Part shown: positions 26,923 through 34,513 of the stretch, in pieces
How the letters are laid out: every line of letters begins with the position of its first letter
Numbering within the stretch: position 1 is the stretch's first letter
Assembly (NCBI GenBank): GCA_903924465.1
Contig: CAIYBN010000120.1
Location: forward strand, 62,001-126,000
DNA from: an uncultured Myxococcales bacterium
GTDB lineage: Bacteria; Myxococcota_A; UBA9042
Direction: 5' to 3'
Length of the DNA stretch: 64,000 nt
Position numbers and translations under genes: made by a program
Notes under the pieces: generated by a model
What the model saw: only the letters and a program-made list of their open reading frames with translations
Database searches by the model: none
What the model was told of the DNA's origin: nothing

Positions 26923-27383
26923 ACGAGGTCGTCCTCCATGCCGTCGTCCATGTCGTCGCGACGACCACGGCTGCTGCGGTATTCATCGGCGCGGCGAAGG
27001 TACTGTTCTTCTTCGTCCTCTTCGCGCTCCGGGGTCAAGCTCTCGACGCGCTTGACTTGTTCCTCGAGGTCGAACGACTCCAGCTTGGCCAGCTCGCTCA
27101 AACGAACGGTCTGGTAGCGGATCACGTCCGGCGACAAGCGCAGCTGGCGTTCCAGCTCCTTGATGAAGGCAGGCGCCGCCAGGTAGCCGTAGTACCAGTA
27201 GTTGCCCTTCTTGTGTTTGGCGACTTCGTAGGCCAGCTTGCGCTTGCCCCAATCCACCAGCTTCAGCTCAGCACCACCCACCGTCTCAAGCGACTTGGCC
27301 AGACGAACGCGGATTTTCTCCACGGTCTCTGCTTCCGCTTCCGGCTGGGTGATGAACAGTGTTTCGTATAGACGAACCAGCAT
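26919..27383 (-). CDS. rpsF: Ribosomal protein bS6 with long charged tail
   Basis: 154 residues against about 95-135 in most bacteria. Core: [36 protein letters not shown] and [17 protein letters not shown]. From about residue 100 a tail of Glu, Asp and Arg follows ([19 protein letters not shown], then an Arg/Asp/Met stretch), a site of Glu addition in other species. Overlaps rpsR by four bases. The ribosome site is GGGAGAGAG before ATG 27383. Confidence 0.98.
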   Translation of the reverse strand: MLVRLYETLFITQPEAEAETVEKIRVRLAKSLETVGGAELKLVDWGKRKLAYEVAKHKKGNYWYYGYLAAPAFIKELERQLRLSPDVIRYQTVRLSELAKLESFDLEEQVKRVESLTPEREEDEEEQYLRRADEYRSSRGRRDDMDDGMEDDLV

Positions 27384-27500
27384 GTTCTTACTCTCTCCCT
27401 ATGGTTCCGCAACACAGTGCTGCGTTTGCGGGACGATTCCCGCAGGGTTCGCCACCGGCAAATCCGGCGGCGTTCTTCGGACCGCTCTTTGCGGTCTCGT
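27384..27500 (-). promoter_or_regulatory. Structured leader between pth and rpsF
   Basis: The 117-base gap holds three good hairpins on the minus strand: GACCGC/GCGGTC, a CGCC..CCGG/CCGG..GGCG stem, and GCGGGA/TCCCGC. In many bacteria the S6:S18 complex represses its own mRNA by binding a leader with a bulged CCG; CCG triplets are present here but I could not match the motif with certainty. There is no clear U-tract for termination. Confidence 0.35.
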
Positions 27501-28127
27501 TCACTTCGGCGGCACTCCGCTTGCCGGAGCCACACCGTTGACCTTGTTCATCGCCGCCCGCACGCCCATGCGCAGGCACGCGTCGACCGCGTCACGCGCG
27601 CGATCCAGCACTTGCGGCAGCTCGGCCCGCTCCAGCGGCGAAAAGGGCATCAGCACCCAGTCCACCACTTCGCCCTTGCCAGGCTCCGGCCGACCAATCC
27701 CCAGCCGAATCCGCGCGTAACCTGGACTCGCCAGTTGCGCGTGCAGCGACTTGAGACCGTTGTGCCCGCCGTGCCCGCCGCCCAGCTTGATCTGCACCCG
27801 GCCAAAGGCCAGATCCAGATCGTCGTGCAGCACCAGCACTTCTTCAGCGGTGATGCCAAAGAACGCGCACATCGCCTGGGTCGGATGCCCGGACAGGTTC
27901 ATGAACGTACCGGGCTTGAGCAGCAGCAGTTCCTTGTCAGCAATCCACGCTTTCGCGAAATCGCCGTTGAACTTCTGCTGCCATTGCACCGGCCCAACCA
28001 AGCGGTCCAGCGCCATCCACCCGACATTATGCCGCGTTTCCGCGTACTTCTTGCCGGGATTGCCCAGCGCGACGATCGCGCGGATCGGCACTTCAGGCGG
28101 CAGTGGTTTTTGCTCGGGCTTGGCCAT
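27501..28127 (-). CDS. pth: Peptidyl-tRNA hydrolase
   Basis: 208 residues from ATG 28127 (MAKPEQKPLP); an ATG at 28160 adds 11 residues. Core: IVALGNPGKKYAETRHNVGW with the catalytic His and tRNA-binding Asn, LLKPGTFMNLSG, LVLHDDLDLAFG with the acid, and GGHGGHNGLKSL. It releases peptides from peptidyl-tRNA that has dropped off ribosomes. Sits between rplY and rpsF, a classic location. Confidence 0.98.
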   Translation of the reverse strand: MAKPEQKPLPPEVPIRAIVALGNPGKKYAETRHNVGWMALDRLVGPVQWQQKFNGDFAKAWIADKELLLLKPGTFMNLSGHPTQAMCAFFGITAEEVLVLHDDLDLAFGRVQIKLGGGHGGHNGLKSLHAQLASPGYARIRLGIGRPEPGKGEVVDWVLMPFSPLERAELPQVLDRARDAVDACLRMGVRAAMNKVNGVAPASGVPPK

Positions 28128-28199
28128 GACCAGCTCACACTTCGACGGAAATCCAACCATTCCGCACAGGAACGGCCGTACGGATTGTCAGCCGTTCGA

Positions 28200-28799
28200 C
28201 TACTTCTTCTTGGGCGCTTCCTCGACCTTTTCTTCCGCCTTGACGGCGAACAGCTCGAGAATCTTGAAGGTCTTCTTGAAAACCGGCACCACGCCCGCGG
28301 GCAGCGGCAGGCCTTCCGCCATCATCACAAAGCCGTTCTCAAACGGCGTGACGTCGATCTCGATGCTCTTCGGCAGCGTCTCCGGCGTGCAGGACACCTT
28401 GACGTGGCGCGTGATGAACTCCAGACGACCACCGGCTTTTTGGCCCGCGGAACGACCCGAGAGGATCACCGGCAGCGTAACAATCATCTGCGTGTCCGGC
28501 TGGACGAGCAGCAGGTCGACGTGCTCCAGCTGACGGGTCAGCGGGTCGAGCTGCACTTCCTTGGCGATCGCCAGGTAGCTGCCGCCGCCCTGCACTTCCA
28601 ACTGAAACAACTGGTTGCGACCGTACGGGCTGGTCAGGCCTTTGCGCAGCTGGCGCGGCTCGACGGCGATCGGCGTGGACGGCGTGCCGGCCCCGTACAT
28701 GATCGCGGGCAGCAGGCCGGCGCGGCGGATTTTCTTGGAGATGCCAGAACCCGACAGGTGGCGCGGGCGAACGGCAAGCGGAAAGGTAGGCAGCGACAT
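28200..28799 (-). CDS. rplY: Ribosomal protein bL25 (CTC-type, long form)
   Basis: 199 residues: an N-terminal L25 5S-rRNA-binding domain (residues about 1-95; GSGISKKIRRAGLLPAIMYG, PYGRNQLFQLEVQGGG, LDPLTRQLEHVDLLLV) plus the C-terminal TL5/CTC beta domain (GVVPVFKKTF region), ending in KVEEAPKKK. First gene of the five-gene operon, with a good promoter 160 bases upstream. Confidence 0.97.
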   Translation of the reverse strand: MSLPTFPLAVRPRHLSGSGISKKIRRAGLLPAIMYGAGTPSTPIAVEPRQLRKGLTSPYGRNQLFQLEVQGGGSYLAIAKEVQLDPLTRQLEHVDLLLVQPDTQMIVTLPVILSGRSAGQKAGGRLEFITRHVKVSCTPETLPKSIEIDVTPFENGFVMMAEGLPLPAGVVPVFKKTFKILELFAVKAEEKVEEAPKKK

Positions 28800-28959
28800 G
28801 AGAGGCTCCAGTGACCATTTCGTCCGGGCGACACCGCTGTGGCGTCTGCGCGGCAGCAGGGGAGCCTTAGCCCTTGTCCTGCTGGCAGTCCCGGTTTCCC
28901 TAGAAACTGCGCCGAGTTAGACCGCGAGACGGCGGATTGCCGGGAACGCGGGGAGCGCA

Positions 28960-28987
28960 AGTATAGAGGATGATTGCAGCACGTCAA
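28960..28987 (-). promoter_or_regulatory. Sigma-70 promoter of the rplY-pth-rpsF-rpsR-rplI operon
   Basis: Reading leftward, TTGACG (28987-28982), a 16-base spacer and TATACT (28965-28960): 5 of 6 in each box, the best promoter in the window. It would give a leader of about 150 bases before the rplY ATG, holding the GTTTC/GAAAC and GCAGCAGG/CCTGCTGC-type stems. An autoregulatory leader is possible but not shown. Confidence 0.7.
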
Positions 28988-29030
28988 TCGGCGAATGGCT
29001 TTCCGGGTCCCAAGTCCACCAGTGAATTTA

Positions 29031-29158
29031 CCTGGGCCACCGATTCTGGATGCAGTTCAAGGAGCTAGCCAAAACTGCCCCGCAGGCGACCTTAGCGGTC
29101 GTCAAGGGGTGGTTTTGGCGCGGCGACGCAGAAATGCGCCAGAAGCGGTGGATCCAGG
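29031..29158 (+). repeat. Family-2 long-hairpin repeat, copy 1
   Basis: 128 bases, able to fold end to end. The ends CCTGGGCCACCG and CGGTGGATCCAGG pair, then TTCTGG with CCAGAA. The middle arms GCCAAAAC (29068-29075) and GTTTTGGC (29112-29119) pair exactly, followed by CCCC/GGGG. The tip is GCGACC-TTAGC-GGTCGT. It lies between the operon promoter and the 3' end of the methyltransferase gene. Related copies are at 32266-32452 and 49684-49806. No coding capacity. Confidence 0.85.
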
Positions 29159-29163
29159 GGCTC

Positions 29164-29865
29164 TCAGCGCTTGCGCACCACGCAGTAGAACACCGACGCG
29201 CTGTGGAGCGACTGCGGCAGCAAAAGGAAAGGCAGATCCAGCAGTTTCACCGGAAAGAACAGGAACAGCGACGCGTTGACGAGCAGCCAGAACAGGCGAT
29301 CGTTGCCAAGGCAGAAGATCGTCGCGAAGGTGTAGCAGAGCCAGACGTTCAGTGTGGAGAACGGCCCCGAGCGCGTGCCGATCTGCACCATCTCAAAGTC
29401 CTGGAACAGCAAGCGCAAGCCGGGCGCGGTCCAGCGGTGAAAGTCCGACGGCGAGGCGTGGAACGGGTAGAGGAACGGCGTGCTGACGTAGCCGACGCCG
29501 CCGGGCTCCAGAATCCGGTGCATCTCGCGCACGGCGGCTTCGACGTTCGGCACGTGTTCCAGCACGTTGTCGCAGACAAAACGCGCGACGCTGGCGTCGG
29601 GAATCGGCAGCGTGGAGATGTCGGCGACGATGTCGACCATCGGCGCTGGCGCAATGTCGATGTTCTCGACACCGGGGCCGAGCCGCCGCACGCCAGCGCC
29701 CAAGTTCAAGCAGCGTCCGGGACGCGGAAAGTTCTTGAGAAACCAGCCGGGGCCATACACCAGCAGCGCCGGGCCAAAAACGACCGTCATCGTGCGGTAG
29801 AACAGCGGCAGGCGCTTCAAGCGTTCGCGCAGGCTGTCCTGGACCGGTGCGGGAGGATTGCTCAT
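29164..29865 (-). CDS. SAM-dependent methyltransferase with membrane-associating tail
   Basis: 233 residues from ATG 29865 (MSNPPAPVQDSL). The class I methyltransferase core: CLNLGAGVRRLGPGVENIDI (motif I and the acidic end of strand 2), VDIVADISTLPIPDASVARF, VLEHVPNVEAAVREMHRILE and GGVGYVSTPFLYPFHASPSD. The SPSDFHRWT segment is common in methyltransferases encoded with sugar genes. The C-terminal 70 residues are hydrophobic (LFWLLVNASLFLFFPVKLLD) and should dock at the membrane. The frame stays open upstream through repeat copy B, which is not part of the gene. Substrate unknown. Confidence 0.8.
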   Translation of the reverse strand: MSNPPAPVQDSLRERLKRLPLFYRTMTVVFGPALLVYGPGWFLKNFPRPGRCLNLGAGVRRLGPGVENIDIAPAPMVDIVADISTLPIPDASVARFVCDNVLEHVPNVEAAVREMHRILEPGGVGYVSTPFLYPFHASPSDFHRWTAPGLRLLFQDFEMVQIGTRSGPFSTLNVWLCYTFATIFCLGNDRLFWLLVNASLFLFFPVKLLDLPFLLLPQSLHSASVFYCVVRKR

Positions 29866-29901
29866 GGGGCTCCAAAGCGGGCTCATCGGCCGGCGGCGAG
29901 G

Positions 29902-30042
29902 CTCTACACGCTGGCCGAAGTCTGAGATCATGCGTCCGGCATCCGCGGCGTGCCACCGGAGGTGCACGCTCGCGGTCTCAGTCCGAAATGCGACAGGTCT
30001 AACCCCGAGGGTTTGGTCTCGCACAAAGGCTTTCATGTATAG
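29902..30042 (+). repeat. Family-1 dispersed repeat, copy B
   Basis: 141 bases, CTCTACACGCTGG to CATGTATAG, gap-free alignment to copy A with high identity over the first 100 bases, including the central GCGTGCCACCGGAGGTGCAC hairpin. TA stands just inside both tips, as TA target duplications would look. It fills most of the 287-base gap between the divergent methyltransferase and membrane-protein genes. Its right tip gives TATAGT, a -10-like box, 110 bases before ATG 30153. Confidence 0.85.
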
Positions 30043-30152
30043 TGACGCTGCGGCCGTGGGTCAAGCGGGCGATCGCGCGGGTTCTTGCCGCGCCCCCCCG
30101 CCGCCAGTATCCTCCGCGCGCGCCGATTTGCCCCTTTGCGCGCCAGCCGTTG

Positions 30153-32237
30153 ATGACCCCAAACGTCCAGCCACCGTTGCCGCCCCTGCCCAAGGCCCTC
30201 CCGTGGCTCCTGGCGCTGGGCATCGCCGCGAACTTGCTGCCGATTTGGACCGTCACGTGGCTGCCCATGGGCGACCTTTTTGGCCACGTCCAGCTGATGG
30301 ACATCGTGCTGCGCTACAACGATCCGGCGACCGTCTACCGGGACATCTACCTCCTGCCGCGGTCTCTCGATCCCAACACGCTGTCGCTGTGGTTCGCTCG
30401 CGCGGTGCCGGGCATGGGTGCGCTGACGGCCGCCCGCGTGCTGCTGAGCGCCTACGTGATCGGTCTTCCCGTGTCGTTGGCGTGGCTGGCGCGCGTCATG
30501 CGGCGGTCGCCGTGGCTGGCGTTGCTGAGCCTGCCGCTGACCTGGAATTCGCTGGTCAACATCGGTTTCCTGAATTACATCTTGGCGTTGCCCGTGCTCT
30601 TTGCCGTGCTGGCGCTCGCGCGGCGCTACGCGGAGGCGGGTCGCTGGTCGCGCGGTGTTGCACTGGCTCTGCTGCTGATGCTGCTCTTCTTCTGTCACGT
30701 CATCGCGTTTCTGATCGGCATGGGCATGACGGTTTTCGTCATCCTCTGGCACGGCGACGGCTGGCGGCGCCTGACGCGGCTTTGGGTGCTGTTGGCGGCG
30801 GCGCCGATCGGCGGGCAATGGATCTGGCGCAAATTCGTCGCGCTGGAAGCGACCGTGGAAGGCCGCACGTTCGGCACGCGCTCGGGCAACCTGGGCCTGT
30901 GGTTCCTCAAACCCAAGGAACTCGTCGCCCAGCTGTACGAATGGTCACTGCGCTACTTCCGCGACGGCGTCGACCGCACGATGGCTTGGACGATGCTGGG
31001 CCTCTGGCTGCTGCTGATGACCGTCGGCCTCGTGGCGCGGCTGCGCGGAACGGCGGAAGTCCGTGTGCGGTGGCGCGATCGCAGCCTCGAACTGATGACG
31101 GTGCTCTGCGCCATCGCGTATTTCTTCCTGCCCTCGCACATGAACGAAATGTCGATCATCACCGAACGCGTGGTGATTCAGGTCATCTTGATGCTGACGC
31201 TGTGGCCTCAGCTCGAATTCACCGCGTGGCGGCGCTGGCTGATCGTGCCAATGCTCCTCGTGGCGGTCGGCTACTCCTGGACGGTGCGGCAGGAATTCCG
31301 CCGGTTCGAGCAACTGGAGATCGGCGATCTGCCCGCCGGCTTGCGCGATTTGCCGGCGAAATCGCGATTTTGCTACGTGTTGATCGAGCGCGACAACGAG
31401 ACCACGTTCATGGGCGCAGTCTGGCACGTGCCGCGGGCGATTTTTGCGTTGCAGCACGGCGGCTTGGTCGACGACAGTTTCGCCGTGCGGCCGTATACGC
31501 CGGTGCAGTACAAGCCGGACGCGATGCCGACGCCGCTCATCGGCAATTTCTGGAACCACTCGCATCTTTTTGACTACGACGCGGTGCTGGTACGTTCCGC
31601 GCTACCGCCGGTGTATGCGGACATGTCGCCGCATCTGAAGCGCATTTGGCATCAAGGCCACTTCTGGCTCTACCGCGTGGTGCCAGGCGATCACGCCCGG
31701 ATGCATGTGACCCGCGTCGGCGGCCCAGGCGGCACGGGCGAATTCAGTGACTGCGCCCGCGGTTTTGCGATGAATGGCCTGATCGTGCAGCAAAAAGACG
31801 GCCTTGTGCGCAACTTCACCCCCTTGTGCGCCGCGATCGTGGAACGCCCCGGATCGGCACCAGCGGACCACGGGCGCGCATCACGCCCGGCTGAATCCAA
31901 CGCTGCGCAGGAGGAAGGCAAAAAGTCGGCTCGCCGTTTGGGCACGCACGTGGCGGACGCCGAAGACACGCATCTGGTCTGCCCGGCGAATACCTTCGTC
32001 ATCGGCATCACCGGTCGCGCCGCGCTGTTTGTCGACGCGCTCGGCCTGCGCTGCGCGCCCATTCCCTGGCTTGGCGACGACAAATCCGTCGCCACGACGC
32101 GCATCGTGGGCGGCACCGGCGGTTCGCCCTATGCCGCGAAGTGTTCAGCCGGCGAGATCGCGGTCGGTGCACAAGGCGCGTTTGGTGAAGTCGCCGATCA
32201 GGCCGGAATTGAATGCGTGAACTGGTCCACATGGTAG
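30153..32237 (+). CDS. Large polytopic membrane protein with C-terminal soluble, lectin-like domain
   Basis: 694 residues from ATG 30153; the frame is open from 30042, but the first 37 codons are not protein-like. About 10-12 helices in the first 420 residues (ALPWLLALGIAANLLPIW, VLFAVLALARRYA, LTVLCAIAYFFLPSHMNE), with an early periplasmic DLFGHVQLMDIVLRY reminiscent of GT-C enzymes. Residues about 420-560 are soluble. The last 90 contain CPANTFVIGITGRAALFVDA and VGGTGGSPYAAKCSAGEIAV, a paired Cys/Gly pattern like jacalin-type or similar beta domains. Possibly a sugar transferase or surface-glycan protein. Family not certain. Confidence 0.6.
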   Translation: MTPNVQPPLPPLPKALPWLLALGIAANLLPIWTVTWLPMGDLFGHVQLMDIVLRYNDPATVYRDIYLLPRSLDPNTLSLWFARAVPGMGALTAARVLLSAYVIGLPVSLAWLARVMRRSPWLALLSLPLTWNSLVNIGFLNYILALPVLFAVLALARRYAEAGRWSRGVALALLLMLLFFCHVIAFLIGMGMTVFVILWHGDGWRRLTRLWVLLAAAPIGGQWIWRKFVALEATVEGRTFGTRSGNLGLWFLKPKELVAQLYEWSLRYFRDGVDRTMAWTMLGLWLLLMTVGLVARLRGTAEVRVRWRDRSLELMTVLCAIAYFFLPSHMNEMSIITERVVIQVILMLTLWPQLEFTAWRRWLIVPMLLVAVGYSWTVRQEFRRFEQLEIGDLPAGLRDLPAKSRFCYVLIERDNETTFMGAVWHVPRAIFALQHGGLVDDSFAVRPYTPVQYKPDAMPTPLIGNFWNHSHLFDYDAVLVRSALPPVYADMSPHLKRIWHQGHFWLYRVVPGDHARMHVTRVGGPGGTGEFSDCARGFAMNGLIVQQKDGLVRNFTPLCAAIVERPGSAPADHGRASRPAESNAAQEEGKKSARRLGTHVADAEDTHLVCPANTFVIGITGRAALFVDALGLRCAPIPWLGDDKSVATTRIVGGTGGSPYAAKCSAGEIAVGAQGAFGEVADQAGIECVNWSTW

Positions 32238-32265
32238 CCGCCTGGTCCAGACAATTCGCCAAATT

Positions 32266-32452
32266 CTTGCGGCCGCCGATTCTGGATGCAGTTCAAGGAG
32301 CTAGCCGAAATTGCGTTGCTGGCGACCGGCAAGCGGGCGAGTTGCCGGCGCGGCAGTATCGCAGCGGCCAGAGGGCGCTTGCGTCAGGAACTCGTCAAGA
32401 CGCGATTTCGGCGCGGCGACGCAGAAATGCGCCAGAAGCGGCGGATCGCAAG
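32266..32452 (+). repeat. Family-2 long-hairpin repeat, copy 2 (extended)
   Basis: 187 bases. The tips are CTTGCG and CGCAAG, changed on both arms relative to CCTGG/CCAGG of copies 1 and 3. Inside, GCCGAAATTGCG (32304-32315) pairs with CGCGATTTCGGC (32401-32412) at 11 of 12. The apical part is 60 bases longer than in the other copies and holds its own hairpin, CCGGCAA/TTGCCGG. Lies just after the membrane-protein gene and directly before the promoter of the DsbA-like gene. Confidence 0.85.
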
Positions 32453-32457
32453 CTTGC

Positions 32458-32486
32458 TTGACACCCGGGATTCACCCTCCTAGCCT
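32458..32486 (+). promoter_or_regulatory. Candidate promoter of the triple-DsbA gene
   Basis: Perfect TTGACA at 32458-32463, 17 bases, TAGCCT at 32481-32486 (weak -10, 3 of 6), 50 bases before ATG 32536. The -35 begins five bases beyond the end of repeat family 2 copy 2. Confidence 0.45.
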
Positions 32487-32535
32487 TTCGCGCCTGCCGC
32501 CCGAGTCCGTGGCATCAACAACGAGGCACGCGTTC

Positions 32536-34509
32536 ATGAAGAAAGAAACTGGCATTCTCGTCGTCCTGTTCGCCACGCTCCTGGCGTTTGGCGCTGGCCG
32601 CATGTCGGCCTCAGTCTCCGCAGGGAAGCAGGGCGCTCCGGTCGCCGTCGGCGAAGGTAGCGCTGCCACGGGTGGCGATGGCGTGCTGCCCGCTTCGCTG
32701 CCTGTGCACGGCGCCAAAGATGCGCTGGTGACCATCTTCGAGGTCTCCGACTTCCAGTGCCCGTTCTGCGGGCGTGTCGGCCCGACGCTGAAGAAGCTGC
32801 AAGAGGAGTATCCGAACGACGTGCGCGTCGTGTGGGCCAACCAGCCGCTGCCGTTCCACGATCGCGCCAAGCCAGCCGCAACCGCCGCGGCCGCAGCCCA
32901 CCGTCAGGGCAAGTTCTGGGAAATGCATGACAAGCTGTTTGCCAACCAGCGCGATCTGACCGACGACAACTTCCAGAAGTGGGCGAAGGAGCTGGGCCTC
33001 GACATGGCCAAGTTCAACGCGGATTTGAAAGACGAGGCGATTGCCAAGCAAATCGATCGCGATGTCGCGATCGCCAACGCGCTGGGGGCGCGCGGGACGC
33101 CGGCATTTTTCATCAACGGCAAGCTGCTTTCTGGCGCGCAGCCGTATGAGAATTTCAAGAAAGAAGTGGACGATGCGATTGCTGCCGCCAAGCCGCTGGC
33201 CGCGCAGAAGAAGGGTGTGGATTTCCTGCTCGCCGCGTTCACGGCGCGTGACGCCGCCACGGGTCCGAGCGTGGTCAAATACTACATCAAGGGTGAAACG
33301 CCGGCCGGCGAAGCGCCCGCCGCGCACGAAGCCGAAGCCCACGACGACGGTCCCGCCAAGGCACCGCCGGACAGCTACGACATTTGGAAAGTGCCGGTCG
33401 ATGCCAAGAAGGATGCAATCAAGGGCAACAGTGAAAAAGCCCTCGTGACGATCGTGGAATTCAGCGATTTCCAGTGCCCGTTCTGCTCGCGCGCCGCCAA
33501 CACGGTGACAGAGCTGGAGAAGGCCTACGGCGACAAGGTGCGCATCGTGTTCAAGCACACGCCGCTGCCGTTCCACCAGAACGCCAAGCCGGCGTCGTCC
33601 GCGGCGATCGCGGCGGGCATGCAGGGCAAATTCTGGGAATTCTATGACAAATGCTTTGCCAACCAGCAGGCGCTGACCGAGGAGAGCTTCCAGACCTGGG
33701 CCAAGGAATTGAACCTGAACGTCGACAAGTTCAACAAGGATCGCAAGGACGAAGCCGTTGCCAAGCAGATCGAGGATGACATCGCGGCGGGCCAACTGGT
33801 CGGCATTCGCGGCACGCCCGGTTTCATGATCAACGGCCGCAAAGTCGTGGGCGCGCAGCCGGCGAACGTGTTCAAGGCGGTCATCGACGAAGAGCTCGCC
33901 AAGGCTGAAAAGGCCGGTAAGAAGGGCCCGGCGTACTACGACAGCATCATCGAAAATGGCAAAGTCTTCAGCGAATTGGGCGACAAGAAGGAAATCAACC
34001 TGGAAGGCCTGCCGTTCAAGGGCCCGAAGGACGCCGCGGTCACGATCGTCGAGTTCAGCGACTTCCAGTGCCCGTTCTGTTCCAAGATCAACCAGCCCAT
34101 GGAAGCGGCGCTGGAAAAAGACCCGAAGATCAAGGTGGTGTTCGCCAGCTATCCGCTGTCCTTCCACCAGAACGCCAAGCCCGCCGCGATCATGGCGCAG
34201 GAAGCGTGGGAGCAAGGCCCGGAGAAGTTCTGGAAGCTGCACGCGCAAATGTTCGGCAACCAGAAGGACTTGTCGGAAGAGAACATCACCAAGTGGGCCA
34301 AAGAGGCCGGCGTGGACGTCAGCAAGCTGACGGACGCGAAGAAGAAGAAGCACGAGGATTTCCTGAACAAGATTCAGGAAATGGGCAACAAGGCGGGCGT
34401 GGAAGGCACGCCGACGGTGTTCATCAACAACCGCAAGTGGGAGCCGTCGTCGGGCTTCTCGCCGGAAGCGATCCTGGAAGCTGCTGGCAAGGCCGCCAAG
34501 GGCCAATAG
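32536..34509 (+). CDS. Exported protein with three tandem DsbA-like thioredoxin domains
   Basis: 657 residues from ATG 32536 (MKKETGILVVLFATLLAFGA, signal peptide or anchor). Three DsbA/thioredoxin_4 domains follow, each with FQCPFC: Cys pairs at about residues 75/78, 314/317 and 512/515. Each has the paired LPFHxxAKPA or LSFHQNAKPA element, and each a cis-Pro loop (GTPAFFING, GTPGFMING, GTPTVFINN). A 90-residue Ala/Glu-rich spacer separates domains 1 and 2. All three redox pairs are intact. The expected role is oxidising or isomerising thiols of secreted proteins. Domain repeats differ enough to have separate tasks. Single-domain versions of about 230 residues are usual. Confidence 0.9.
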   Translation: MKKETGILVVLFATLLAFGAGRMSASVSAGKQGAPVAVGEGSAATGGDGVLPASLPVHGAKDALVTIFEVSDFQCPFCGRVGPTLKKLQEEYPNDVRVVWANQPLPFHDRAKPAATAAAAAHRQGKFWEMHDKLFANQRDLTDDNFQKWAKELGLDMAKFNADLKDEAIAKQIDRDVAIANALGARGTPAFFINGKLLSGAQPYENFKKEVDDAIAAAKPLAAQKKGVDFLLAAFTARDAATGPSVVKYYIKGETPAGEAPAAHEAEAHDDGPAKAPPDSYDIWKVPVDAKKDAIKGNSEKALVTIVEFSDFQCPFCSRAANTVTELEKAYGDKVRIVFKHTPLPFHQNAKPASSAAIAAGMQGKFWEFYDKCFANQQALTEESFQTWAKELNLNVDKFNKDRKDEAVAKQIEDDIAAGQLVGIRGTPGFMINGRKVVGAQPANVFKAVIDEELAKAEKAGKKGPAYYDSIIENGKVFSELGDKKEINLEGLPFKGPKDAAVTIVEFSDFQCPFCSKINQPMEAALEKDPKIKVVFASYPLSFHQNAKPAAIMAQEAWEQGPEKFWKLHAQMFGNQKDLSEENITKWAKEAGVDVSKLTDAKKKKHEDFLNKIQEMGNKAGVEGTPTVFINNRKWEPSSGFSPEAILEAAGKAAKGQ

Positions 34510-34513
34510 CGGT

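Noticed and set aside
28800..28959. rplY leader as a defined ribosomal-protein leader RNA.
   Set aside because: Several stems can be drawn, but none matches a leader motif I know; recorded only as part of the promoter entry.
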